Shown here: positions 47,801 through 62,800 of the stretch, one piece after another | Position numbering within the stretch: position 1 is the first letter of the stretch | Layout of the letters: every line of letters begins with the position of its first letter | NCBI GenBank assembly: GCA_964023205.1 | Contig: OZ026839.1 | Location: forward strand, 13,608,386-13,672,385 | Direction: 5' to 3' | Length of the DNA: 64,000 bases | Source of the DNA: Lutraria lutraria | Lineage: Eukaryota; Mollusca; Bivalvia; Venerida; Mactridae | Translations under genes and position numbers: made by a program | Notes under the pieces: model-generated | What the model saw: only the letters and a program-made list of their open reading frames with translations | Told to the model about the DNA's origin: nothing | Databases searched by the model: none

Positions 47801-50800
47801 AAACAGGTTCGGCTAAGTTCTACTACATGTACTAATTTTTAAAAACACAGAATAAAATGACTAAGTAGAAATGAATTGTGTTAATAGAAACAGCAAAAAA
47901 AACTAGAAGCCTCAATGACACTTTGATTCAAAGTTAGATTGAATTCCCTCAAACCATTCTGTCATGCCAACCAAACATTATAACAGGGGTCACTGAAAAG
48001 CAGACAAACTATAATACCTCATGTTTTTCTATACCAGGTTGTAATCCTGTGGCAGCCATGTATGTACTCCCAATAGTTTTAATCTTCTCAACTCCTCTAT
48101 ATGCACTTCTTGACAACAACTGTAAATAAATGAAATGTTTTACTAGTACATTATGCAGAAATAAAACACAACAAAAACATGACATCTATGCAAGAAAATG
48201 ATGAAAAGTACTGGTGTAGCAGTCCCCCAGGGAAAGAATGGCCTAAGTTTTTTTCCAGCAGGGAAGAATTATTTTTTTAAAAATTAGATGACTTTAACAC
48301 AAAATCATTTGTCATGGACTTCTCCATGTACTGTAAGGATATTGTCACTTGCTGTCAAAACGCCTGACCAGATCAATAGACATTCTGTACATAGATGAAA
48401 TACCCAAGTAAGAAAGGGCTTTAAACCCAACATCAACAAACAACCAATGAGACAATACCTTATCAAAATCTGCAATAATCTCATTCAGGACCCTAATACA
48501 TTCAAGACCATTTTTATTGGCACTGTTCTGATGATAGAATTCTTTAAAGTTTGGTATAGAGGCAAACATCACAGCAACGTAATCATATGCTTCACTGTAC
48601 AACTCCTGAAAATTGTAAAAGAACATAGTTACAGTCAAACATGTGTACAAAGGCCATCTTTAGGAAAGACATAATGTGGCTTTTATAGACAGGGAACCTT
48701 TGCTTGGGGTCATTTTATTCTAATTAATCAATGATGGTCCTTAAAAGAATGACCTTTATCCACAGGGTGGCTTTATTTGGAGGTGACCGCTAACACAGGT
48801 TAGACTGTATTAATAAACTACATTCAACACAGTCCAGTGGGTTTAAAATTTAAAGCACCCAATGTCAGATGTTACGTATACAATTTACTGATTAAAAATG
48901 GCAAAAAACTGTGCTCTGCTTTAAAGATATAGTGTCTTTCAGTGATTGAAACAAATCAAATGCAATGTAAAGAAAGTCCAACAAAGACATGTGTGTTTTA
49001 AGTGATAGAAAATTTCATCGTGTTTGTATGGTAAGTGAAGAGGATGAAGTCGTCAAATCAAAAACGTCATTAATTACTGAAACGACGTCAAAGATGAAAA
49101 ATGCATTTTTTTTTTTAATTTGTATTAAATTTCAAATTCTGAAGATATTTATAAGGTCTCTTACACAAAAATGCTTACATCTTTGATCTACATGTCTGTG
49201 TATATAATATGTATTAATCTGCGATTTAAAGGGGCATTAAACATGTATGAAAGTGTTACCTTTCTTTTGGGACACCCTGTACAAGTTTATATGAGAACAA
49301 TTACTAGAGCAGTGTAAATCTAACACTGCCTTCTAATCAATTGGCTCTAGTTAGAATATCTTCAATGCGTTGATACGTTTTAAACATACATTTAGGACCA
49401 CACGTCAATACAAATTTGCATTTCATACACAAGGTAAGTTTTTTCAAAACAATTCAAATAAACAACTGATAACAGAATAATTTTCATAAGAATAATTTAT
49501 TAGAAAATCACTTACTCTTCTTGAGTTGCCAAGGAAATATTCGGCAACGTGAACTGGTAATATGTTTTCAAGTAACATTTTATTGAGAGCTCCTGTGGTC
49601 TTCACTTCCTCCTCCTCCATTTGACACTGACGTCTCCAGATGAAGTCCAAACGATTCGTACATTCAACCTGAAGTGACAAATCAAAGTACTGAAGGTACA
49701 TCATTTCTGTGAGATTTTAACACATTTTAGATGAAGAGTTACTTCCCTTTTTATTCAATTCTGAAGCAAAAAGGGAGGTAATTATGATACAGAGGTGGCA
49801 TTTTATTGTGCAATACAAAAAAAATCCATTGAGAGTAATGTTAACAAGTATTTCAAATAACTGATATGTAGAAAAATTAGAATTAGGTTAATAGCAATAT
49901 CTTAGAGACCTGGTCATAATTAAGTATTTCATTCCATCAAAGTGATTTAAACTATAAGACTAATAATGGTTCATCATCGTCACAATGTTCAAACATTTCC
50001 TGAATACAAGTTATTATCATGTTCAAACATTTTCTGAATACAAGTTATTATCATGTTCAAACATTTCCTGAATACAAGTTATTATCATGTTCAAACATTT
50101 CCTGAATACAAGTTATTATCATGTTCAAACATTTCCTGAATACAAGTTATTATCATGTTCAAACATTTCCTGAATACAAGTTATTATCATGTTCAAACAT
50201 TTCCTGAATACAAGTTATTATCATGTTCAAACATTTCCTGAATACAAGTTATTATCATATGGATTTTCAACCATGATGACCTGGAAGAAAGTTAATTCTT
50301 ATCAATTCTGTTCTATGAATTTACCTGTCTGTCCAGGATCACCATGGTAACCAACAAGATCGTCATGTACATGGATGCTTGATCTCCAACACTCATCGAT
50401 GAGAAATACCTGAACAATGAATGATACAAATATGGTCTGTAATGATATACAAGCATTAAAATGCATACAAATATGGTCTGTAATGATATACAAGCATTAA
50501 AATGTATACAAATATGGTATGTAATGATGTACAAGCATTAAAATGTATACAAATATGGTCTGTAATGATGTACAAGCATTAAAATGTATACAAATATGGT
50601 CTGTAATGATGTACAAGCATTAAAATGTATACAAATATGGTCTGTAATGATGTACAAGCATTAAAATGTATACAAATATATGGTCTGTAATGATGTACAA
50701 GCATTAAAATGTATACAAATATGGTCTGTAATGATTTACAAGCATTAAAATGTATACAAATATGGTCTGTAATGATCTGCAAGCATTAAAGTGTATACAA

Positions 50801-53800
50801 ATAATATGGTCTGTAATGATGTATACAAATATGGTCTGTAATGATGTACAAACATTAAAATGTATACAAATATGGTCTGTAATGATGTACAAGCATTAAA
50901 ATGTATACAAATATATGGTCTGTAATGATGTACAAGCATTAAAATGTATACAAATATGGTCTGTAATGATTTACAAGCATTAAAATGTATACAAATATGG
51001 TCTGTAATTATCTACAAGCATTAAAATGTATACAAATATGGTCTGTTATGATGTACAAGCATTAAAATATATACAAATATGGTATGTAATTATCTACAAG
51101 CATTAAAATGTATACAAATATGGTCTGTAATGATGTACAAGCATTAAAATGTATACAAATATGGTCTGTAATGATGTACAAGCATTAAAATGTATACAAA
51201 TATGGTCTGTAATTATCTACAAGCATTAAAATGTATACAAATATGGTCTGTAATTATCTACAAGCATTAAAATTTATACAAATAGGGTCTGTAATGATGT
51301 ATACAAATATGGTCTGTAATGATTTACAAGCATTAAAATGTATACAAATATGGTCTGTAATTATCTACAAGCATTAAAATGTATACAAATATGGTCTGTA
51401 ATGATGTATACAAATATGGTCTGTAATGATGTATACAAATATGGTCTGTAATTATCTACAAGCATTAAAATGTATACAAATATGGTCTGTAATGATGTAT
51501 ACAAATATGGTCTGTAATGATGTATACAAATATGGTCTGTAATGATGTATACAAATATGGTCTGTAATGATGTATACAAATATGGTCTGTAATTATCTAC
51601 AAGCATTAAAATGTATACAAATATGGTCTGTAATGATGTATACAAATATGGTCTGTAATGATGTATACAAATATGGTCTGTAATGATGTATACAAATATG
51701 GTCTGTAATGATGTATACAAATATGGTCTGTAATGATGTATACAAATATGGTCTGTAATTATCTACAAGCATTAAAATGTATACAAATATGGTCTGTAAT
51801 GATGTATACAAATATGGTCTGTAATGATCTACAAGCATTAAATGTATACAAATTGACTTTTCATAGGGTACATTCTTGAAAACCTACCGGTAGGAGAACA
51901 TATCTTTAGAAAACTATCTCACAATGCCTTTCAGTAAAAGGATAAATAAAATTAAACATAAAAACATAAAAAACTTTTAATCACATAGTCCCTTACATTA
52001 TTGCAATTGCATACTAAAAAGTGAAACTGTCAAAAATACCAAGTTTGCCAAAAAAATCCACTTGGCAAAGGAAATCTATTGTAATTAGATGACTGCATTC
52101 CTTATTTCCAGTGGCTGAGCCAGGATTTATGTACAGGACTAAAGTTTTTTTTTTCATCTATTTAACATTACACAAAATTAGCATAAAGTGTCTAGATTTT
52201 CAGTATTCTATACAACAATTCTTTCTCCACTATCTGGGAACAATATACTCTTATTGGTAATAATACTGTTAACTCTCAATATCATTAAAAACTATACTAA
52301 TCAGCTTTAAGCCAGTAAAAGAGAGGAAGTTTGTCAATGAAGATTTTTAACAAAGAATATGGAGCACTACAAGTGGCTACATAAACAGACAGTGGGGGTA
52401 ATGCTGTACTGGAATATTATACAAACCTTGCCGATGAATATGAATCCGGAAGTATGGAATCTTTTCCAAGATGGAATATCATGTTGTATATAATAAATAC
52501 AGCCACGCCTAGCAGCAACTTGATGAAGAATGCGACATTAAGAAATATCACATTACACAGAAGAACACACAAACTGCACACAACAGTATACTGAAAACAG
52601 AAATAACGAAACTCATAATATGGGAGTTTTTTCCTTGATTTAGATAACTGAACCCCTTTCAAAGAACTGAAAGCAGTACCCATTTAATAATTTTGTACAA
52701 GATGCAGTGCTTTAAGATACTAACAATATGATATTGATATCTAAACTGTGCAAATTTTAAAAATTTACAACCAACAAACTGCATGAGAATATTTGACATC
52801 AAGCTACACAATTTGTCAGCCAATCAAAATGTTTTAATACAACATTCAACAATAAGATTCTTGATTACAATAAATGACAGCCAATCAAAAAGCTTGTACT
52901 CGCTAATCAAAATTAAAGTAAAATATATTCAGTAGTTATGATCAATCAAAGCACTGGAAAAGACAACAAAAGAAATGCTACTTCTTCTTCCGTATAATAG
53001 GTAGGAATCCTAATGGATTGTCAAGTACCCAGCATTAAGATTGCTAGATAGCTTACCATAGGATAGTTGCAGGTATCAATGAGATAATCAGAATAATCTG
53101 TTGTATTGTGAGGATATTCATATCTGTGTCCCTCACAACTTTCCTGAAGTTTTAAAGTATAGAAAGAATTATGTACAATTACACAGGATAAGCAAGTTGG
53201 AAGTAATGAGATTCAACTGTACTAAAAAAGTGTGCAAAAATATCACTTAAGATAATTAAACATGTTTATTGATTTCAGCAAGATACTGACTCGCAGTATT
53301 GTCTGATTGTTGGCAGCTTTTTATTAAAAATTTGACAACTAATTGAGATTTTGATAATAAAATCAAAATAATGAGTTTGCCTAGATTGGTTGAGATAACT
53401 GGTAAAAGCTCAGAATAATTAAGTTTAAAATGATCAAATAAACTTAACAATTAATCATTGAATCCTTTCACATCTCAAATAATATCAACTGAATACTAGC
53501 ATAAATAACTTACAATACTGATCAAGGACATGATGGCTGTCATCAGGACACAAGTAAAGGCGAGGATGGTACGTAACCAATGCTTGTCTACAATAAATTC
53601 CGACACCTTCATCAGTTTTTTGGTACAATCCGATACTCTCTGTAAGAAAAAGCATTTTTTTCATCAATTTTATAGCAAGTGTAAAAGAATGCAAGACTGG
53701 TATATCACATAAAAACCTTCACAGTCATATTTAGCATAATTTATGCAAATTAGCCTGAACATGTAAAGCATCTGATTGGTTAATATCAAGTTGACCGATA

Positions 53801-56800
53801 CCAAAAAGCTACAGTCCAGACTGGGTCAAGTACAAAAGTTCTACTCACTACAACTTTGTCGGCAAAACACAAAAATCCAGTCAACAGGAAGAAAATCTCT
53901 CCAATAACAAACACAGCTATCACAGAAGCAGCTCTGAAAAAAATTATGAATACTTTAGAAAATGAAACCATATAAATCGAAAGTAGAGAAGATTTCTATG
54001 ACTGAAATGCAATGATATACAATCAATAATGACTCACTAGCTCAAACTTTTTTGCAGTTTCCATGAATTTGAATTAAAAAAAAATTGAAATTCTGATTTT
54101 CAATTTGTGCTGCCATGACATATCTTAACATGCTATTAAAAAGGTAAATGCATTAGTGTATTTATCTCACATATTATGCCTGTTTTCAACAGTATTTAAG
54201 TTACATATAAATGGGCAGTCAATCAAATTGGTTGTCTAGGATTCTGGACTAGTACCACCAACCTAGTTCCCAGCCAAGTACAGTGTAACTTCTGAAATCC
54301 GGACCCTCTGAAATCCGGAAACTTCTAAAATCCGGACGATTTTCTTGGTCCCGAAATTTCTCCCTCTATTTCAATGTAAATTAAACTTCTGAATTCCGGA
54401 ACTTCTGAATTCTGAATTCCGGACGATATTTTGATTAATTTTGGTTCATATAAGTGCAATTTTACTTCCAAAATCCGGACAGTGCAGAACTTGTGTCATC
54501 CTTAATTAGTCCCTCGATTATAAACCCTGAGGCAAAATGTCATTGTCCCCTCTTTCAATTGTTTACCAATCAGTGGTGTTAGCTTATTTTGACATGTGTT
54601 AGAATCACAATATGTCAACTTGCATTTGTAAAATGAACCACTTCTACAAAAATATTCCCAAATATTTATACTCATTATCAATTTTGACTGGTTCATTCTA
54701 GCAGAGACATATATATGTAATCTAAGTCTCTGGTTCTAGTAAGTAAAATTGCATTTTCTTATCTACCTTTCAAGAAAATGTTAGATTTTGATTAATATTG
54801 ATTATATTTGATCATATTGTATTATGCATTTTAAAACAACGATGTCCCTATTTTCACCATAAAAATCTCTGACATTTAACGTCTGTACTTGTTCAGATAA
54901 GTTAAGACTTCTGAATTCCGGAAACTTCCAAAATCCGGACATTTTAGCCGGTCCCGTGGGTGTCCGGATTTCAGAAGTTACACTGTATCAGTCAGCTTCT
55001 CAACTCCCAACTAGCAATGGAGGATGCTTACACGGGCCTTAGACAGAATGTCTTCAATTAAAACCTTGATCACTTGACTCATATACGCCAGATCCAATAA
55101 AGACCTAATGTTCTACCTTATAACTTAAAGGAAATGCAAGCCTAAGACAAATACAAAAATGAAAATTTTACAGTCAGAGAATTGTGCTAGTGGACTACTA
55201 AACAAAAGTTTGCGGGTTCGAGTCCGGGCTCCATTATTTGAATTTCTCAGGGATGCTTTTTCAGTGCCCTGATCCTAACTATTGAGTCAAATACTGTGTC
55301 TAAAAAATCACAGGATAAATGGTGAGGCGTGTATTGTTGCTTTATACAAGACACAATGCGAGGGTTCAACGCAACAGTGTCATTTCTCATATTGAAATAA
55401 GAACAAGTTACAACAGTGTTGCGCTGAACACTCGAAAGGAGATATTTTCTTCTACCTTGTTTTCTATAATTAATAATCAGGAAAAATTATTCAAAAATAG
55501 AATGGATATAAATGTCCAGTTCTCCTTTATCTTTTCTCCCCTCTCTCTGGGGCGGCCCTGAAATGACCATAGCTGTCATATGGGCCGTTCAACAACAGAT
55601 AAGTAAATCTATCAAACGTGTGACAAAAATAAATTTTACTACCTAGGCATAATAAGAAGTTGAACAATTCCGACACATGAGAAGAGAACTGCAGCACACA
55701 AGGCACAGAATTTGAAAGCGGGATCTACTCGCTGTATGTAATCCTGCTCGATGTCAATGTCTTTAAATAGTAACATTGATGACTGAAACTCTCCTTGTCC
55801 CGTCGACCAGCAACTAAAATAAAATCAGGACGGTTAACAACTAAGACTATAAAAGAGTCTGTTGCCAGTTTCTGTTGTGACAACAAATATACGCCATGGA
55901 TGACTGGGTTCAGGTAATTAAAATGTTCAGTGTATATAAATCACTATAGTTATTATTACATAACAAATACAATGAGTACCGGTATAATGTTTATATTAAT
56001 TTTTACAGTTTCAATGAAACAAGCAACATAAACCTACCGGTACTAATTTATAGTTAAATGACACTTAATCTTTACCTAGAATCAATTTATCTTGGTTTAT
56101 ATGCAACATTGATTGTTGTGTATTTGTGAGCGTTTTTCTGCACAAATATCATTTTGATTCAAGATTAAATATATGTTCATGCATACATATATAATTTTTA
56201 ATATCATTTTGCTCTGACATGAAATAATTCAATACTGGTATCGTACATGGTTCCTTTTTTGTGCCATTGTTTATTATTACACTTCATGGCACCAACCAGA
56301 CTCCATAATTTTATAAAATAAGGGTAACAGTTGTTGTAAGTTTTACTCTAAACCAGGTAGTTGTCTTAACTCTAAATACAACTACCTGTCTAAACCTAGT
56401 ATTTAAGTAATATTTCATACTTAGTGAAGCCAAGGTCATGTGACTTCTTGGCCAGTTTCTTATTGACCTCACTGTTAAAATGTCGGGTCAAGGATGCAGC
56501 GCTGAAAAAAAGAAAAAAAATCCAAGGTAATTAAGAATACTAAGAATACATTTGATGGTTGTTTCAGTACAAATCTTGTGGCATGATTCCCAGCAAAAAA
56601 TTCTGAGATTAACTGAACAAAACAACATTGATACACAAATAGGATTATCTTAACAAATCACTATGGCAAAGTATTAGTTCATATTTCAGATTTGTGCAAG
56701 ATCTATACCCTTCTAAAAACTTAAACATCTAAGTGATTTGTTTTATACACGGTAATTCGGTCTTCACGCTAATCCAGTAAATTTCTATTTGGGCAAGTGA

Positions 56801-59800
56801 ACTTTCTCAAAATTGTGGATTCTGGCTAGTGGTAAAATTTAATAATCTATTTTCAATAGTCCACTAATAGTTTGGGTTAGTGCTTTAAATAAATTGTTCG
56901 AACACTGATATATAAATGACCATTATACACCATCCCTTTAATGTTGTAGCACCCTATGGCTCAGATCAATGTCTGGTTATTCATGTATTCTTAAGTAACC
57001 ATTGTAGATACCTTTGCGTTTGTTTTCCACCTCCAGTATTCACAGCCAGCGAGGAGTCTAAAAATGCTAAACTCTGAAAAGTGGAGAAGAACAAACAATT
57101 AGTGACTATTGTCGAACCCTGTAAGATTTCAATATTGCATGTTTCAAAGAAATTACAGTTTTACATCAAAATTCTTCAAATATTGAAGAGTTACAACACA
57201 GACGGGTATATTTTCAAATACTGTCTGAATTTAGGTTTAACATACCTCATTTTAAGAGAGTAATTCACATACAGAATAAAATAAAATATTGAAGACTGCT
57301 AGAAAATTATAATAGTTATGAATATTAAACAGTCAATATCTTATCAGCAATAGATGCATTAAACTAGAATCATTGAACGAAAATTGTACCATTAAATTTT
57401 CTGAACATGCATTTTTAGTAAAATGTTTTAATAAAATTCTGAATAATATTTGTTCATGTTCTTAGATATTTAATTAGTGAGTTTAAAATGAGTTTTATAT
57501 GAATTTATAATAAAACCTCAATATGAAGATAAACTTAAAACATCCAGAACTACCCGCTACTTTTTCAGACAGGGTTTTGATATTTCTTCCCTTTTCAACC
57601 AACTTTCAATTATATATAACAGCCCATATTTATACCCAAAAAGGTTCTTAACATCGAAATGTCTTATTGCAAATGTATATGACAATATATAGCTCTATGT
57701 ACAATAGTTCTTATGTAAAATAATTAAAAATTTCCCTGGAGTTACCCCAAGCAAACTAGGAAATAATCGGACACATTACTACAGAGCATCCTCCCATTCC
57801 AAATGACAGACTTCTCTATTTTTGTGACTTAACCGTACCACTAGAGGCGTGATAACTAAAAGGCAGTATAACACATTTTTTAGCATTATCTAAGTGCTTG
57901 CGTTATTATAAGCTACTCTCTCTTTTAGGAGGTAGAAATGACATATTTCATAATCACCATAGCAACATCGGAAACAAGAAACAAGAACATGCAATGATGA
58001 AACATCTAATGCTTTGAACTAAAATTAAGACTTAATTAAGTGCATGGAGAAATTCCGTGATTTAAAATCAATTTCATACATAACCAGATTACTTCAAACA
58101 TGCAATGCTAAATTCATTTAAAAGAGGTCAATGCATTTTTTTTAAGCAATTCTTAAAAATGTAAAATGAACTGAAATAAAGCACGAAAATATTTTTTAAT
58201 AATTAAGTATCATTACATCACAAAACTGTTTAACTGTTTGTTAATAAAGAAACAAATAAAACAGTTTATAGTGCCACACCCTGGTTGTCTAATGATTTTT
58301 ATTTATATTATGTATATATACAGTAAATCATGGTTACGGTGAACCTCGATAATATGTGAAGAATCCAATGCTTTGAATTTAGCCCCCCCCGGCCAAGGAA
58401 CAAGTCCACCATAATGGCCTTTAGTCCAGTAAATTAGAAAGAGTCAGTTGTCCGACTGTCCAGTAAATTTTTGGGTGAAATATTTTAAATATTCTCCAAA
58501 AACAAGGTTTTTAGCCAAATTATGATATTTTGTCAGTGCAATGTTTTTGTTCACTAAAAGTTTGTTCGGTCCAGTAATCCAGTTTGCATTTTCTGTGGGC
58601 CGAATTTCCAGCGGTTAAAAAAGTTTTTGCGAAGACTGCATAACAGTGAAGTATTAATTTTTCCCCAAACAACCAGGGCTGTGGATCGTTGGGTAAGTGG
58701 CGATCCGATCCAATCCACGATTCAACACTTACGATCCACAAATCGAATCACTAAATCTTTTGTTATCAAGTAACCCATCTAAAACTATAAAATTGCAGTC
58801 CTGAAGACAGCTAATTTGTTTTTAGGAATAATGAGTAAAGCAATATAAATTGTTCTATGGCTTAAATGTATATGTACTCCCTTCCAATTAATTAATTTAC
58901 CAGCATCATTATTTAAAGAACCAGTCGGACACCTTGGCAAACAAAGTAGTCCATGATGAGACATTATTTATTCAGAGAGAAGGGATTTTTAAGAACAAAG
59001 AATACACTTTTAATTTGTTAAAAAACAAGATCGTGAATCACGAATCTTAGTAATGACGATTATTCATACTTGATTTTTCAATTTGATTCACGAATACCCG
59101 AGTACTTGGATACTCGCCACAGCCCTACAAACAACCCTTTCTTTATATCATTGTTATGAACATATAGTGCAACCTCTGTAGAGCAAATATCGGCCGTTGT
59201 TTAGAGGTTGTTGCTCTACAGAGGTTAAATTTATAGTAAATATCAGCTTAGGGAAATTTTGAAGGTGTTGTTATAGAGAGGTTGTTGCTCTACAGAGGGC
59301 CACTCTGGAGAGGTTGTACTGTATAGTGAAATATTGTTATGATGAAGTAATTTTCTAGTACTCAGGTCCACTACAATTCACTATAACCATGGTGTACTGT
59401 AAATACTGATAACACAAACATCTGTATAACACAGTTATAATAGATTATAATATATGAAAATCAGTTTAATAATTCAAGTAGAATACTATTATTCCCTCCG
59501 GTCCAACCGTAATGTACATTGGCAGTGAATAAGACCATTTCCAAAAAGACTTCAATTCAATCAAGTTGTACGGAAGTTATGCAATTAACAGGGCCGGTAA
59601 TATTATATTATTAACACATCAAATCAACAAACACTGGTTAGATTTAAACTCACAATACAAATGTAGCAAATCCTGGCTGTTCTCCTGTTCAAAGTTAATA
59701 CCTTTTTTCCTTTACTTAAAACTTTCCATTTAAACAACTAAGGTTATAAAAAAATGAATAATAGTTTGTGACCTTGGAAAGGAGACCTTGACCTAGATTC

Positions 59801-62800
59801 AACTGTAGTCATCGACTAGTCATGTTTTAATAGTTTCAAAAGTATTCAAATGTCAGCTTAAGTGTCATAACATTAAGATAGGGATTTTCTTATGTTGTTC
59901 AAAGTTTCATTCAGAACTCTTGTCATCATTCAATGCTTCAAATTAGATATACGAGGTCTCAACGCAACACTGTCATAACTTGCTTCCTATTTTCAACGTG
60001 AGTTACGCCACTGTTGCGTTGAGCCCTCGATTAATTTAAATTTTTTTTAATCAAATCTTTAATAGACCAACCCTACTGTACAGATAACTCTTCTGACGAC
60101 AAATTCCCATGGGATAATTTTATATGCCATTTAATGCCAAACTTAATTTTGAAAGTTTATTTAATCAATTACACTAAATTAATGAACATCCAGTTTGTTT
60201 GTCTTATCGGTTGGTACAGCTAGTTTAGAACAGTAGATTACGAAGTAGAAAGTTTGACAGAAACCTAGTAAGGTCACAATACTACCAGTCACAGAAACAT
60301 TGTTGTCAATTAACGATATGTTTACAAACCTTCAGTTAATTAATGTTACAATTATCTGCCCTTTGACAATGGTTAGAGTCCATATTACCAGGTATGTGTC
60401 AATTCACACATTCCATAAGACTCACACATTCCCTATCATGTCTATGCAGTGCTGTATTTTAATGAATTCCTTCAGTTTGTCAATTGTTGTTTGTATAATT
60501 AATGAAAGCATTTTACATAATTTTTAGAATGATTAAAACATTCAATATGAATCAAGAACTTTTTCATAAAAGATGAGCCTTAATATTCTAGGGGCGTTTA
60601 TTATGAAATATGCAGATATAATCAAATCTTCATAGAAAAACAGCCAGTATTTCACTAATGCAACATGTTAAAAGATTAATAAGGCAACATTCATAAAGAT
60701 AACACATTGTTTGTTTTGCAATCACTTACATTAATAAGCTGAAGAAAAACAACAACAAAATTATAATAAACAACAAAAAAGGTAAACAAAAAATAATAAA
60801 TAAAATCTACCTATATACTGGGTATATTATTATCATTACCCACAAATACTTGCAAGAACTTCACAGAAATATTGAAATATTAAGGTCTACAAAATAAATC
60901 TGATTTCCACTAACGTCCACCAAAATATAAAGATAGAAGGATGGCAGCACATTTTTTGGATACATTTTCTGACAATAATGCTTTCCTTACAAAAATGATA
61001 TTTACCATCTAGACATATTCTTCAATCAGCGGCCAATATACATCTAACATAAGAAGGAGATTAACATGACATTGAAATTTGATTAAAGATTTTAAAAATC
61101 TGAGACAATGTCATGTACAAATTTTGGTTGATTTGACTAACCTGTAGAATCTCAGACTAATGTGAAGTTCTTTCAAATACCCAGGGCTGTGTATTATATC
61201 TCAAACAGATTGTGAGAAATACAGCTCTCATTCAACCATACATTCACCAACATGTATATACACCATATATGAAATTACTCTATGTTTTGTCATGGTCCAA
61301 TGTTACTACTTTACAAACAAAACCAACCTGGTGGGTTACAAAAACCAATGCAAACACAATGTGCAAGTCATGTAAAAGAAATGTACCCACTATATGGGCA
61401 TGTTCTCATAGACTGAAAACCAAGCTATTACACATATGGCTTCCCATTAAATACATTTTGCACAGTATCAGCATGGCACTTTCAAAGGCTTGACACAAAA
61501 CCATGGTAGCAGTGAAGTATATTTAAAAAAAAATAATATATATACATGTATATAAACAGTAACTTAATTGCAAAACCTGATCACTAATAATTCAATATGT
61601 AAATGCAAGAATTGAATAAATCATCATGCTACCATAAAAAACCTGGCCCCTATAAAGCAAACATCACCTACATCTAAAATACAAGGGATTATATATTGAC
61701 CAGACATTGTATACAGTAAATAGAGTATATTCTCTCACTTTTACTTATCATATAATGCAAGCAGGCATTTCTAAATTAAAAACTTGTTATACATTGATTC
61801 AGTGACATCTTTAGTGCAAATGTGAAATATTTAAGAAAGAATGCATTTCTTTGCTAATTCATTAATTTTGTTGAGCAATTTCCAGTACTTAAATTTAAAT
61901 TATTTTTGCCTACTTCCATTTATTTCAATGTATGTTTGTATAAATATGTGTTAAAATACAACCTTGACCTTGGCATACTAATAATATTGTAAATGGCATT
62001 GAAAGGTCATATCAAGGTCATGACCTGCAATTACTCTGCAAACAGCCTTCTCCCTAATTCACTACTGCTTAAATCATTCTACTTTAACAACTACATGGTA
62101 TAATAGATGCAAACATAGCTATACAGACACATTCATACTTCAAACCTGAACAGGGGACCAGTCATTATGAATACATCCATATTTTAATACAACACGCTAG
62201 GTACCAGCAGAATATAAATAGTTCTAAGATTACTCTAAAGTTTAGACTGTGTACAAAAACAATTGTTTAGATCAGAAATAGATGCCACCATACAGTGGCT
62301 TGACCCCAGGGCTCTACTTCATTATACATGGCTAAACAATATCAGTACTGTATGAGGTAGTTTGGATGCTTGTATCAATAATGTTAAATAATCAAGGGGT
62401 TACCATATAACATTTGATATCAGAAAGTCTCAACAGTCTTCAACAATTGATTATTAATTTAACCAGATTTTTTTGCTAATTTATATAATGACTGGTCCCT
62501 TGTTTAGAGCTATGCTATAGTCGTCCCAATGATACATAGCTTAAACATTCATTCAAACAAAAAATAGAAATCTGAATGCATACACAAGGACATGAAACCT
62601 AAAATTTTATAAAGAAATAGGAATCAAAATAAGAATTCTTCAAAATACAGTCAAAGCTGTGCTAATTAATGGCCACCTTTGACTAAAGGTCACCCTGTAA
62701 GTAAAGGCCATTCTTTTAAAATCCATCATTGCTATTTAGAACAATATGACCTCAGAATAAAGGTAATCTTTCAATTAATTCCACATTTTATCCTTCCCTA

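Noticed and set aside
49986..50258. Regular short repeats resembling a CRISPR array
   Set aside because: Units are contiguous with no unique spacers, in a eukaryotic intron; it is a minisatellite.
50302..51838. Several minus-strand open frames with repeated [12 protein letters not shown] / HYRPYLYTF peptides
   Set aside because: They are read-throughs of the 41/25-bp minisatellite in three frames, inside an adenylate cyclase intron.
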